Notes: generated by a model from the letters alone, not told the origin. DNA of 64,000 bases from Choristoneura fumiferana (GCF_025370935.1 NC_133500.1:9958994-10022993), one strand, 5' to 3'; shown: positions 1-10,618, counted from the first letter of the stretch. Numbers and translations are program-made.

Positions 1-23
1 TCATTGCTGTTATAAATAAATTA

Positions 24-52
24 TTTTCTTTCTTTCTTTCTTTCTTTCTTTC
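24..52. repeat. (TTTC)n microsatellite
   Basis: About seven uninterrupted TTTC units. Short tracts like this often mark the tail or insertion site of a retroposon, and a family D tail begins 16 bases further on. Confidence 0.95.
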
Positions 53-67
53 AATAAAACGTACATA

Positions 68-98
68 GCTCGTTTGCCATAAGTCGAATAAAAAAAAC
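68..98 (+). mobile_element. 3' end fragment of retroposon family D
   Basis: The words GCTCGTTTGCCAT and GTCGAATAAAAAAAA match the last 30 bases of the copies at 43491-43662, 45640-45933 and 54725-55002. Only the 3' tip and A tail remain, as expected for extreme 5' truncation during target-primed reverse transcription. Confidence 0.7.
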
Positions 99-742
99 AA
101 TTGTTTCCACTGTTGCCATTTAATTTTCTCGGCATCGAAGTGAAAAGCAGAGTGTAAAACTCGAGCATTAAACCTATTTTCCCCTCGACGTGTCTTTCCA
201 CCCTCGCCGTACCGGCTCGTGCTCTTGTTGTACAATCTACTATTTTAACAGTGAATAAACGGTTTGTATTTTAAGCCAAAACCCATCACAATAACACTAG
301 CTTTTTTGCAACACAATCTCGTCTGAAACGGGCATCCCCGTTTTGAAACAACGATGCCAAAGAAAGACATAAATGTGTTTCATTTGTAATGGGAAAAAAT
401 ATAATAAACAAAATGGCCGATGGCAACCCTGCTCGTGCTAAAACTGAACGCCACGGTATTATTAGATGGCCATAAGTCCGCAATATCTGAGTGTTGCATG
501 TTGCAATTTTCATTTAACGATTTAGATTTGTTCATTTTATGGCAATGATTTATAATTTTCTCCAAGAATAACGGTATCCGACGGAAAATCTGTCGTTTAA
601 AATGTAACTATGAAATTTACTGTAGATTAAAGTTACTGATTGTGACTGAAAATACAAGCAAGTGCATATGAAAATGTTTTTTTTTTGTCCCATTTGCTAC
701 AATATTGTGACAAGTTACCACGTGAATTTAATTAATTTGACG
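98..742. other. Stretch without a recognised feature
   Basis: A+T-rich sequence. The short frames at 286-565 on the minus strand show no recognisable motif and overlap one another in different frames, so they are treated as chance. Confidence 0.6.
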
Positions 743-942
743 AAGGTTATTATTACTAAGTAAATAAAACTATATACTTGGTAATAATAATTTTTTACGT
801 TATAAAAAATCTCTGAAAAAAAATAACTTTTGTATGGAGGTTAAGAAGACTTAACTTAACCTTCATACAAAACATTTTATTTTCATTTCCAAATTATTAT
901 TTTTTCCACTAGTATCGTATAAGTCATCATATCAGTAACCTT
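743..942. mobile_element. Diverged foldback / MITE-like element
   Basis: The outer arms begin AAGGTTA and end TAACCTT, with imperfect complementarity running inward. At the centre is an 18-bp stem (828-845 with 855-872, one G-T mismatch) around a 9-nt loop. The element is old, and the target duplication is not visible. Confidence 0.5.
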
Positions 943-1767
943 AATGTGGGTTAAATTATCGTACAGGATTTTTTTAAGATCATGTAGCTTTAAACTTTTC
1001 CGATTTTCACTATTAGTTATTAGAACTCGGGGGCCACGACTGTTGCAATGTGATGGAAACGTCGAGGTAATTCTAGCAATACTTTAGTCGCATGTCAGTC
1101 CGATTGTAATAATAACAAAAATAGTCGCCTGAGATTAAGTCACCTAGTAAATGCTTCGTATCAATATCTGTCTGTTGTTTTGATTTTATCTACTTTGCCA
1201 AAAAAGCTCAAATTCACGGTTCAAGTAAACAACAATTATGTACCTAGTGTACATGTAACAAATGGTTGGACGTATAGGTAGTTCGCGACGTCCGACGGTA
1301 TAAGACAGGCCACCGATTTAGGCCTACATTTGGAGAGCGACGGGTACGAAAAGAAGCCTGATCTTACTGACATGCAACTTAGAAAATATTTTACCTGGAT
1401 AGAGATCGAAAAAAATCAATTATTTTAAATTAAACTGCGTATAACTTACCTTCCTAAAGACTCTACTAGGGAACATCTACTTATTAGAAAACAGTTATTT
1501 TTTTTACATTGTTTTGCATTGTACTTTAGAATTCGCACAAGAACACTTCTTAAGCCTTGACCTCCGAATATAGATAACTTGCCCGCAATTTCACGCAAAC
1601 TCAACGTAATCGATGGGACGGATTCAGTAAAGGTAGTCGTAGCCATTTGGAGAGCATTTCTCGGAAACCAATCTTATAATTCTCGCAGCTGTACAAATTT
1701 GGTATAAATTATTTTTTATGCTTAAAACAATGCCCATGATATTATTTCCGTCTTGATAAAAACTAGG
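943..1767. other. Stretch without a recognised feature
   Basis: No repeat or coding signal could be named. A 66-codon minus-strand frame at 1446-1646 has no recognised motif. Confidence 0.55.
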
Positions 1768-2330
1768 CGTGTTAAGTAAAATGTTCAAATTGAATTGACT
1801 TAAATGATTCGTTTTACCTTTTTCCTAGAACAGCTCAGGGATTTGATAAAATCGCTATGAGAAATGATGAAATCCATCGGCCATTGCCATAATTCTATCA
1901 TTCCCCTAAAACGGCTCGGAGACTTGATCAAATCACTGAATTCCGCAATGGAAATGATACAACGCGATGTTTTTTTATCATATCCTGGGACTTGATCATA
2001 TTCCTCAGGTATTTGGTCAAATCCCTAAATCTGTTTAGGAATTTGATCAAATCACTAGACGTGTTTAGTAAAATGTTCGAATCTAGTTGACTTAAATAAC
2101 TCGTTTTATCTTATCCCTAAAACAGCTCAGGGATTTGATCACATTGCTAAGGGAAATGAAGAAATCAATCAGCCATTGCTATAATTCTATCATTCCCCTA
2201 AAACGGCTCGGAGACTTGATCAAATCACTGAATTCCGCAAGGGAAATGTTTTTTTATCATCTCCCGGGACTTGATCATATCCCTGAGGAATTTGATCAAA
2301 ACCCTGTTTTTATCATTTCCCTGCGACATA
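1768..2330. repeat. Two tandem ~292-bp units with internal palindromic subrepeats
   Basis: CGTGTTAAGTAAAATGTTC at 1768 recurs as CGTGTTTAGTAAAATGTTC at about 2060, and the next 200+ bases stay aligned, including a shared CCCCTAAAACGGCTCGGAG. Inside each unit variants of GGGATTTGATCAAATC, a near palindrome, recur many times. The second unit is shorter because of small deletions. It looks like a decaying minisatellite within a larger duplication. Confidence 0.85.
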
Positions 2331-2849
2331 TCTATCTATCAATTCTCTAAGTGTCCGCACACATAGAAGCGTAACCTTAAGCGCCCAATCACATCACCCT
2401 TTAAACCCGGCTACAATAAATCTGAAATTAGCAAGACAGGGAGCGTGCGACATTAACTATGACAACAGAATTAATTGCAACAAACAACTAACTATGATGC
2501 TCGGCGCTCAACAAACGCAATAAGACACGGGTGTATGAATATTCAATGAGCAAGTATTCGCTGTAGAACAAGTTATGAGAGATAAGCACAAAGCTCTCTC
2601 GAAACGGAGTTGCCTTGAGATTGTCATTGCACTAAATTTCTGACAAGTGACACTAGACGCTAAGGGGCTACTAGGAAGTTATAATCACACCGTCCCTCCC
2701 ATTTTCCTATCAATTACTGTAAGCGTGAGAGGAACGGCATGATACAAAGCTCGAATTACCAGCTTTCAGTGAAGGTAAATAAATTGATTGACAGACTTTT
2801 TTTGCGCACTGAAGCCTCTTTTTGACTATATAGTTATTATTGGAGCAGT

Positions 2850-3072
2850 AATAAACATTTGTTCCCGATCCTCTGGGTTGTGGCGTAAAATCAGTGTTTT
2901 GCTCCCCCGAGCAATGTTGACCACTGAGCCAAGGCCCTTTTGCACTGCAGCGCACACAAGTAATATGAAATGTTTACTTTTAAGTCTGGACTGATGTTTT
3001 GTATCCTTGTATCTAATCTTGATTGTGTGTGTTTGCAGTACCAAATAAACGTTTTTATCTATCTATCTATCA
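2850..3072 (+). mobile_element. Probable LINE 3' UTR with (TATC)n tail
   Basis: The sequence ends AATAAACGTTTTTATC followed by a run of ATCT units (3056-3072). An AATAAA immediately before a microsatellite is the usual 3' structure of lepidopteran non-LTR elements. No coding part is present, and the 5' limit is a guess. Confidence 0.45.
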
Positions 3073-3741
3073 TATGTTTGTACTGTGCAGGGGTGCTCTC
3101 TGGCACTAGAAGAAAAAAGTTCCAGTTGTCTCGCCATACGTGTCACACCGACTCACTTTAAAGCTTGAAACACGCGTCGGGCTTCTAATATACTCTCGTT
3201 AGTAATCCCCTTCTTACGCCCCTTAATGCACAATGTACCATTTTACACGCCATACCAGACATAATTGTTTTTAACAGTCGTTTAGTATGATTACGAGTAC
3301 TATCATTTTAACGTAGTCCAACTTTAAGAACTCTACCCAGCTAGGATGACAAGTTTCACTTACTTCCAGATGCCGTATTGATCACAAAAGTACAGTCAGT
3401 TGAAAAGTGCCTATTAGAAAAGGAGTTTTGACAAATACAATTGTTAGCACTGTCCCGCTGCCGCGGCACAGCGACACCGCCGCCACACAAACGGGTGAAA
3501 CGTTATTCGGGCCGCGATCTAATTTAGTTACTCTCCTAATTCGCTTCCGAGCCGGGCCGGAATCTAAATACCAGCCTCGGATGTAACCTTATTAGTAGGT
3601 TTGATAAATAATGTAACCCTCCGTACAGGCTTTCCATGCCCGTGGGAGCAAAATTTTAAGCCTAAAGGTCTCTACACATTACAACGTATTACACCATGAC
3701 CGTCAAAGCAACGTGTCACGCAAAAATAATATTCTTTGTAT
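3073..3741. other. Stretch without a recognised feature
   Basis: No repeat or coding signal named. A short G+C-rich patch lies at about 3450-3490. Confidence 0.5.
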
Positions 3742-3815
3742 TGTTACGACGGTGGGTTAGTTAGGTGATAAACTTTGATCGTGTTTTTCCGTACTTTGGA
3801 GGTGTTATCAGCAGG

Positions 3816-3988
3816 CTGAAACACTGTTTCAGGCCGTTTCAGAGGATGCTCTATCACATATTAGTTTATCAAAATTTCACCCAAGTTACCGTCGTTTTCA
3901 GGCGCCTGAAACATGTTTTCAGTCCGTTTCAGGCCACCCTCTATCCGATGACGCCATAACCTGAAAACCCGTTTGAAGTACATTTCAG
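3816..3988. repeat. Repeated CTGAAAC/GTTTCAG palindromes in the LTR U3
   Basis: CTGAAACACTGTTTCAG (3816-3832) and CTGAAACATGTTTTCAG (3906-3922) are near-perfect palindromes, each followed by CCGTTTCAG and then CTCTATC. A third, weaker version lies at 3961-3988. These form a roughly 90-bp direct repeat in U3 and may be factor-binding sites or structural repeats. Confidence 0.7.
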
Positions 3989-4058
3989 TATATGGCGAAA
4001 TTTGCATTAGGCGTGAGAGAGATAGCACGATTAGAAAGAGACAGCTATACCGAGACCA

Positions 4059-4193
4059 TTCGAGAAGGTTTGTGACAAGGATAGCCTATATATGAGAGAG
4101 AGACAGACAGATAATCCTATTTCCGGAATATTCTAGTAACTGTGTGAGAGAGATAGCACATGATGACAGACACTACTCGTTTCCGGAACATTC
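4059..4193 (+). promoter_or_regulatory. Three heat-shock-element-like sites in the LTR U3
   Basis: The canonical HSF site is alternating GAA/TTC units in 5-bp steps. The sites at 4121-4133 and 4181-4193 each read TTCnnGAAnnTTC with no mismatch, followed by a partial fourth unit. The site at 4059-4071 reads TTCnnGAAnnTTT. They are spaced about 61 bp apart because the surrounding segment (GTGAGAGAGATAGCAC and variants) is imperfectly triplicated. The nearest lies about 64-76 bp upstream of the inferred start. Site match is seen; heat inducibility is inferred. Confidence 0.7.
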
Positions 4194-4225
4194 GAGATGT
4201 ACTTTGTGGACCGATTCACTGGGGG

Positions 4226-4260
4226 TATATAAGCCGGGCGAGGTTGCGGCGGAGTCAGTT
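4226..4260 (+). promoter_or_regulatory. LTR core promoter: TATA box and initiator
   Basis: TATATAAG (4226-4233) lies 31 bp upstream of the A of TCAGTT (A at 4257). TCAGT is the arthropod initiator, and this spacing is standard for TATA-dependent RNA polymerase II promoters. It places the start of R at about 4257. Confidence 0.82.
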
Positions 4261-4368
4261 TCGAATGCGATACATCGAAGAGAATCAAAGCGACTAGTAA
4301 GTGTAATTTAGAGTGCGATATTACTGTGAAGTGTTTTCAAGTGTTGTGTAAATTAGTGACAGTGTGAA

Positions 4369-4374
4369 AATAAA
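4369..4374 (+). terminator. LTR polyadenylation signal AATAAA
   Basis: AATAAA lies about 112 bp downstream of the inferred start and 65 bp before the LTR end, so R would end at about 4390. It is preceded by GTG-rich sequence typical of LTR R regions. Confidence 0.7.
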
Positions 4375-4722
4375 TCCTACTCTTAACCATCGGTGTTAAA
4401 AGTGCTTTTCAATCACAAACCCACCCCTCGAACGTAACAGTATCAAAAAGTATGAGACAATATAAAAAAAAAGAAGAAACTATGAGACTATGCCCACTAG
4501 CACGTTTCGATAACCAACCGTCGCCGTCGCGTGTCATGTATGCGTTTGACATTCCATTTCAAATACCGTCTGACACGATCCTAATACGATGATGACATGA
4601 TACGGTGCAGTGTATAGAGACCTTAAGAGCGGTTACGTCCGATCCGAATTCGATTCGAATCCGTGGAAATACGGTCCGAAGTGGTCGAAGAACTGTTTTT
4701 ATTTTCAGTAACTTTAAACATT

Positions 4723-4765
4723 CAATAGGAAATAGAAATAGAAATAATTTATTTGCAAGAATACG
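4723..4765 (-). mobile_element. LINE 3' tip with (CTATTT)n tail
   Basis: Read on the minus strand it is CTTGCAAATAAATTATTT followed by three CTATTT units: an AATAAA plus microsatellite tail. Only the 3' tip can be recognised. Confidence 0.5.
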
Positions 4766-4996
4766 GCTAGTTACAGGTCTTAAATTATGTTAGGGCATGC
4801 GTACTCAACCTGCAAGCAAGTGTGCATATAATAGCAGAAATTCATCCGTAAACTATACATAAATGGAATATTACATTATGTTGTTGTGTAGGTCAAATAA
4901 AGTTAACTTCTCTAGGACACTAGCGGCCTAACTCATACTGTACCCTTAAATTAGCAATGTGCACCAAATTGCAAATGATTTAAGCCGGAAAAGCCA

Positions 4997-5184
4997 GTTA
5001 GGTTAGAATTGTGACCTACACAAAATATAAATGCTGCCAAAAAATGGGTTAGGTTAGGTTAGAACTGCGACCCTCACAGAACCGAAATCCTGCCAGAAAA
5101 GTGGGTTAGGTTTGGTTAGAACTGCGACCCTCACAGAACCGACATCCTGCCAAAAAGTGGGTTAGGTTATGTTAGAACTGCGAT
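4997..5184. repeat. 51-57-bp minisatellite containing TTAGG units
   Basis: Units begin at 4997, 5048, 5105 and 5161 (periods 51, 57 and 56; the last is partial). Each opens with one to three TTAGG or TTAGG-like words and continues AACTGCGACCCTCACAGAACC. TTAGG is the ancestral insect telomere repeat, but here it is embedded in a longer unit, so this is an interstitial array and not a telomere. The lengths vary by whole TTAGG units. Confidence 0.88.
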
Positions 5185-5904
5185 GATTATATTAAATAAG
5201 TTTATGAATAAAGAAATTCTCCCAAATAACATTATGGGATAGATAAAATCTCAGTGTTGACATTATGAGTAAAAAAAATCTAAATATGTATCATTATGAA
5301 CAATGTAGGTGATAGTAAAAATAATTATTTTAAAAATATATAACGAACAATTTTCGAAGAAATGATGATTATGATAACAAAGCGGTATTATTTTAAATAA
5401 TCGAATAAAAATTGTATATGAGCCAATATGGACCCTTAATTGAGTATTGTATTGAAAGAAAGAAAGATCAAACCAAATCAACCGACATACATTCTGATTA
5501 CCAAATCATGTAAGTAACGAGATCTTACGATAGCAATGGAAAACCATGACAAGACGAAAAATACACTAAAAGCCTCATTCCTTTTATCAGAACGTCAATC
5601 TAATAAAAAAAAACGCGACATACCCCAACCTATCAAAACTTATTCGAGATTGATCATGTTTTTCTTAGAACATGAAATATATTCCAATTCCAAGTTAATT
5701 TATTCAAGAGACTAGCTTATGAGTGACAGAGGAGGCGGCAATTGCCAAAATCACGTTTCAAATTTACACGCCCGTTTGCGTAAGCATTATTAATAAGCCA
5801 ATGATAATTAACATTATTGATTGGTGATATTGTGTTTCCATGTAGGGTTATTAAATTATCTCGAAATTAATCCATCCTTGCGAGTAAAGTTATATGAATA
5901 ATAT
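5185..5904. other. Stretch without a recognised feature
   Basis: Very A+T-rich; nothing named. Confidence 0.55.
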
Positions 5905-6130
5905 CCCGCTAATATTATAAATGCGAAAGTTTGTATGTAAGTATGTTTGTTTGTTGATTTGTTACCTCTTTACGTCCAAGCCACTGAACCGATTTAGATG
6001 GAATTCGGTGTACAGATAGCTTGAGTCCCGGGGAAAGACAAAGGATAGTTTTTATCCCGGAAAATTGCAGTTTCCGCGGGATAGCGATCAACGAATTCTT
6101 CCCAAACGTAGTCCTGGGCAGCAGCCAGTA
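5905..6130 (+). mobile_element. LEP1-type non-autonomous Helitron
   Basis: It opens CTAATATTATAAATGCGAAAG and carries the landmarks of the lepidopteran LEP1 family: CCACTGAACCGATTTAGATG, TTTATCCCGGAAAATTGCAG and TTCCGCGGGATAGCGA. It ends GGGCAGCAGCCAGT, a one-base variant of the usual CAGCTAGT terminus. It encodes nothing; Rep/helicase would be supplied in trans. Confidence 0.8.
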
Positions 6131-6682
6131 TGGTGAGTATGTTTTGTGACAAGCAGCAATGGGTCTAATTTCAGTTACATCATACAATTATATCAAAATC
6201 TCAAATCACACTTGACTAATTAGTTAATTACCTATTCGTAATGAAAATACAAACAAACATTTGTTTACTTAAAATTACAGCTTATTTTCACCGAAAAGCT
6301 TAATATTTTTAAGTAAGAGCGTTTCCAACTCATTTGCGTATATTTGCGAGCGATTGAAATATTGTCGAGGCAATAAAGATACCTTCATTAACGCACAGAT
6401 ACAGGGGCGTCATAAAATCTGAGCACACATCGGCCTAGTTATTCGACAGTCTAAGTGATATAGCAGAGACCAAGCTTTTATTTCACTCTTACCGACAGTA
6501 AAACTATGTACAGACAACGGATAACTTTAGATTTCACTAATTTCACATTTAATCTTATAATCGTCGTCGGTCCCTATATAAATGCATCTCTCACCTACTC
6601 CAAAGTCGACTGATCAAGATCCTTTGAAAGAATAAGGTTGCCTTTGCCTCTAGAACTATCGGTGTAAACGCACCATTCAATA
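6131..6682. other. Stretch without a recognised feature
   Basis: Nothing named. A TATATAAAT at about 6575 has no initiator or other promoter context that I can support. Confidence 0.5.
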
Positions 6683-7080
6683 TCGAAAATACAAATTGAA
6701 ATATAAATGCACAGAAAAACTTGAAAAATAAGATCAGCGCTGGGAATCGAACCCAGGTCCTCGGCATTCCGTGCCGTGTGCTATACCGCTACACCACCGC
6801 TGGACAACGATACAGACACGAATTTCTCCTATGCACCTCATATTTCAGCTTGTGTTGTTTCTTATTTAGCCACTTAAGCAGCGACACTAGCGACATCTAT
6901 GCCGTAGCCCTCATCGAGAAACTTTTCGGCACTCCATCGGAACTAACCGCTCACCCGGACAAGAGATATCGTTATTAAGCAATCAAATTAAGATTGGTTT
7001 TTTGGAATCTTTTTGTATTTTATATTTCAATTCCAAATTTTTTTGTTACTTTTACGGTCATCCCGTAAAACCTATATGGA
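6683..7080 (-). mobile_element. tRNA-headed element, family A, copy 1
   Basis: The minus strand carries a tRNA-like block (6735-6804) with an A box TGGTGTAGCGG (6786-6796) and a perfect B box GGTTCGATTCC (6743-6753). T-stem and acceptor pairing are visible, but the anticodon loop lacks U33, so it is not a working tRNA. Upstream of the head is a conserved ~170-bp leader, then a segment with ACGGGATGACCGTAAAA. Copy 2 at 15153 differs at only three positions across about 220 compared bases. The internal pol III promoter is known for SINEs; activity here is inferred. Confidence 0.75.
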
Positions 7081-7950
7081 AACCTTTCAATATTAAGTGG
7101 CATTACACACTGTCATGGAAGAGTGAGACGAAAGCTCGACTCGAGCCTCGCTCCCACATCGCTCCGAAGATGCCGAATACTCTCACACCGTTTTATGTCA
7201 GGGATGGAGACGCTTATGAATTAAAGATCTCACATTCATATGGGAATCGTTCGTTTCGGGTGGACATAAAAAATAACCTATAAATATCCGTTTAAGAAAT
7301 GAAACAGTACTGTTACCCAGAAAGAGACGCTAGAACCAATATTTGTTTTCAGAGGAAAATAATGGAGCATTCACTGAAAAAAAGAGATTTGCCAACAGTA
7401 TAAAAAAAATGTTTCTTGTAACATAACTTGATTGACTACAAAACTAAGGCCTACTGGTAGCTAAAAGTCCTACAATGTTTTGCAATATTAGCATTATTTT
7501 GGTTCGTAATTAGTAAATTTTGGCTAAACGTCAAGTAGCCAAACTAGTTCAGCTATCCTTTGTTTTTTCACTTCCTTACACTGGCCGAAAGGAACTTGTT
7601 CATTTTGTGCGATCCCACAATAAGGTCATAGGTCTTAGTTCATTCGTTGTTTGGCTAGCATTATCCCATTTCATTTGGGGGTCGGCTCTCCTCATCATTC
7701 TACGCCAAACGCGTCTGTTCTCACTCATCGTGTTATCCGGAGCCACTGACGCAGTTTGACCGACGATGCGGTGCGAAAGAGACAACTAGCGAAGCTTCTA
7801 GTTCTAGTACAATAAAACTTAAGTGCGAAAGGAAAATCGAATATAAAATAGAAAAATAATTGCAAAAAGACAAGTTGCCACCACTACAGTTCCTTTTATT
7901 GCATATACCGAAACGATTCCTATTCATTCTCTGACTAAAGGACTGAACTA
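7081..7950. other. Stretch without a recognised feature
   Basis: Frames at 7520-7785 on both strands overlap each other. The minus frame contains a LINE-like run of basic residues (RRMMRRADPQ) but no motif firm enough to assign. Confidence 0.4.
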
Positions 7951-8361
7951 GTTCAATGAGGGCTATCGCAAATGAATTCGCCGCTAGAGGCGCTAGTGTA
8001 GCGTGAGGTTTTTGGGTGAGCTACGCGGGTTTATTTATAATTAGAATAATTTTGTGAATATTTTGCAATATCTGAAATTAATTATGGCAAATATGCGTTC
8101 CGGGGCAATGAATGTCTGTGTTCTGAGACAGTTTTGTCTTTCGGAAACCTTTGTCCTCCCTTTTTTCCGAACAAAACGGGGACTTTGCAACACTGTGGCA
8201 TGCTCGATATTTTTATGCTACGGTTTTAAGGTGTATTAAATATGATTTTAATCTAAACTTTGTTTTCACGCCCGTAATAACAGACTTTGAAAGCCATACT
8301 TAAAAACCTCACGCAACAGTGCGCCATCTAGTGAGACAAAAAACGATAGCCCTAATTGACC
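7951..8361. mobile_element. ~410-bp TIR element (MITE)
   Basis: The left end TTCAATGAGGGCTATCG and the right end CGATAGCCCTAATTGACC are inverted copies. Complementarity resumes inside (CTAG...GGCGC and GCGTGAGGTTTTT on the left against AAAAACCTCACGC on the right), giving about 65-bp imperfect terminal repeats. The interior holds only an unrecognised 61-codon frame. Superfamily is not assigned because the target duplication is unclear. Confidence 0.75.
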
Positions 8362-9724
8362 AAATGAAGAGCAGGAACAAGCCTGCTTACTCAACCGAGG
8401 TAAGCTGAAGCCGTATTATGCGGTCACGCTTGACTGCAGTCACCAAATAAGGATGCGATGACAACACCAATCAACTGACGTAGTATTTTTTTCGAGCTAT
8501 CGAATCACGATTTCCCGATTTTTCCTGTTTATCTGTACTTTTTTAATTTACCTGTTCTTATTATTACTTTGCACTCCTTAATTATAAAATTTTAAATAAT
8601 AAAGATTATTAACTAAGTAATTAAAAAATATTGTAACTTTCTTTTCCCTGCACTAAACAGCTTTGTTCAATGGTGTTACTATTATTTCTAACATCGTAGA
8701 TATATCGTGATAAAAAGTAGACAATGTTATTTAGGAATAGTTTATAGAATTTTATTAATAAAACCATATTTTTGAATTGGTTTAGTAGTTTTTTCTTTTT
8801 ACAATCAACTGACCAGCATATAGAAAGAGCCTTATAGAAAGAGCAGGTAAGCTTAAGATGTAACTCGCATGTAGCAATTGTTTCAGAGATTACTCTCTAA
8901 TTAAAAAAACACACAACGGAAAAAAAAAAAAAAAAAACTCAATAAATTGCACGTAGGTCTTAGTTTAAGCCCCAACACTAAATTATAGTCTTTTTTTTTG
9001 TTTTTTGTGTGTGCTTGTGCGTGTATGGATGTATAAACATTGTGTAAACAAGCACAGTGTCACAAGACCCTAATTTATGTATTAAATCTCGATATTTCCT
9101 AAATCCGGCCAAAATCCTGAAAAAACCCCCGAAACACTGACATTAACTAACCCTTTCAGCGTCAATTCCTGCTGGTAACAAAATACGCACTAAACTCGGA
9201 AAGGCAATCAAACCATTCACTATCCATCCAATCTAAAGCACCTTAAATCCTATACGGCTCCAGCGAACTTCCCCTTAAGAGCTCATCTTTAAATCGTTCC
9301 TTATTTGAATTTCACGCCTGACTGGCGCCTTATAGCATCCAGTAACTAGCCAATATAAATTCAGCTCTATTCGAACCGCCGGAACATTGATTTCGGTTTG
9401 GCGCGATTGAGGTTTTTATGGCATTCTAAATGCGAATAGTCTGGTTAATTTGGAAGAAAATAAGGTCCTGCGCAGTGCATCCATTAATGTTGATACAGTT
9501 CTTAATATAAGACAGGTTATTATCAGCCTCTTTGCATTAATGAGGCGTTTAAATTTAAAATTTGAATTCGCTCGCTGCGGCATCATAGGTACACCCGGAT
9601 CAAATAAGATTTAGCCATTCGATAATGTTGATTTCATCTGATCCTTATTCATACTTTATTAATTTTATTTGGGGCATCAGTAGGCTCAGTAGCAATACAG
9701 TAAATTATAATGGGACTTACATAC
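8362..9724. other. Stretch with an A18 tract, otherwise unassigned
   Basis: A homopolymer of about 18 A lies at 8920-8937, possibly a retroposon tail. I could not identify a body for it. Confidence 0.5.
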
Positions 9725-9824
9725 ACAGTCACCTGCATTAATATCTGCCACAGTGGAGCTTTGCTGTATCAGTTAGTTTATGCACGCTTTGTTGTATCAG
9801 ATATGTATTTATGCTGGTGACTGT
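9725..9824. mobile_element. 100-bp MITE, family M3 (mariner-like ends)
   Basis: The ends ACAGTCACC and GGTGACTGT are perfect inverted repeats, continuing as GCATTAATATCTG against CAGATATGTATTTATGC. Related copies at 37770-37905 and 53291-53405 start TACAGTCA. TA-bounded short TIR elements of this kind are usually Tc1/mariner-derived. Confidence 0.75.
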
Positions 9825-9931
9825 ACTAAACAAAAAAACGCAATAACAGATGTCCACAGAAATAGAGTTTTAAGCGAAGCATGCTGCACAAATTTCAAAT
9901 AAGCTGATCTAAAGCTAAAATCGCGCGACCT

Positions 9932-10019
9932 GCGACGACCTGGTTAAGATCGCGGGATCGCGGGAGGCCTATGTCCAGCAGTGGACGTCTTTCGGCTGAC
10001 ATGATGATGATGATGATGA
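9932..10019 (+). mobile_element. RTE LINE 3' end with (TGA)n tail, internally deleted
   Basis: GCGACGACCTGGTTAAGATC and GGAGGCCTATGTCCAGCAG are the parts of the RTE ORF coding for the C-terminal W-S-D-D-L-V-K-I and E-A-Y-V-Q-Q-W. The ~60 bases between them, present at 42472-42618, are missing. It ends in ATGATGATG repeats, the RTE-type tail. Confidence 0.75.
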
Positions 10020-10404
10020 AAGCTAGAATCTGTTTTGTTAGTCCGTCCACATGAGTGAGTTAGTGTGTTTGAGTATGTATACGTGTGTGTTATGTACAGA
10101 ATGTTCCTAAAAGCTACGCTAAAAAACAAAGAGGGATGATAGAGCACTTTTCTGTAAATTCTAGTTGATCGTTTGTAACTATCATGATAATTTAGAAGTT
10201 GCAATATTGTCGGCGGAGTTGTTACTTCCTATCTGGCTTACTTGTCTTTTGACTTCTTAATATGACCTGGCGCTAATGTCCTCTTGATAGAAATAATTCA
10301 TTTTCGGTAAAAAAATTCGGGTACTTCGAGAACGATAAAATTTTCACTATAGTTTAATTGGGTAAATTTGTGGTTAAGAAAAGCTAAATATAGTCAAAAT
10401 ACCA

Positions 10405-10560
10405 CGCACAGGACTTATCACGCTAACACACACGAGTAATATTTATCTCGACGTTTCGGCAACATTACAGTGGCCGTGGTCACGAGTAGACTGAAGTGTG
10501 GGGTGTCAAGTCTGCCTAGCAGCGCGAGTCGCGAGTTTAAGACATTATAAGCAAAATATA
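10405..10560. repeat. Dispersed repeat with CGACGTTTCGG core
   Basis: The block around CGACGTTTCGGCAACATTAC and GTGGCCGTGGTCACGAG recurs in diverged form at 50130-50195. I recognise it as a common lepidopteran dispersed repeat but cannot assign its class. Confidence 0.5.
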
Positions 10561-10618
10561 GCCCGTCAATTAGATTATCATAAAATATTGGACGTGTTAT
10601 TTTTATGTCAATCAAACA

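Larger units (their letters stand above)
3742..4439 (+). mobile_element. Solo LTR of an LTR retrotransposon
   Basis: A 698-bp unit starts TGTTACG and ends CGTAACA, giving 7-bp inverted termini with the canonical TG...CA. It is flanked by the direct repeat GTAT (3738-3741 and 4440-4443), a 4-bp target duplication. Between the ends lie U3 repeats, a TATA box, an arthropod initiator and AATAAA in the expected order. No internal coding region or second LTR adjoins it, so it is best read as a solo LTR left by LTR-LTR recombination. The superfamily (Ty3/gypsy or BEL/Pao) cannot be decided without internal sequence. Confidence 0.88.

Noticed and set aside
4997..5184. CRISPR-like array
   Set aside because: No unique spacers: the whole unit is repeated. 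A tandem minisatellite in a eukaryotic genome.
4997..5184. Telomere
   Set aside because: Only one to three TTAGG words per unit, embedded in other sequence and surrounded by ordinary intergenic DNA.
6570..6600. TATA-box promoter at TATATAAAT
   Set aside because: No initiator at the right distance and no transcript-like sequence downstream.
6735..6804. tRNA gene on the minus strand
   Set aside because: Boxes and T-arm are good but the anticodon loop lacks U33 and the block is embedded in a repeated element.
7600..7785. 61-codon minus frame with LINE-like basic text
   Set aside because: Too short and without a second copy here; could not be tied to any family.
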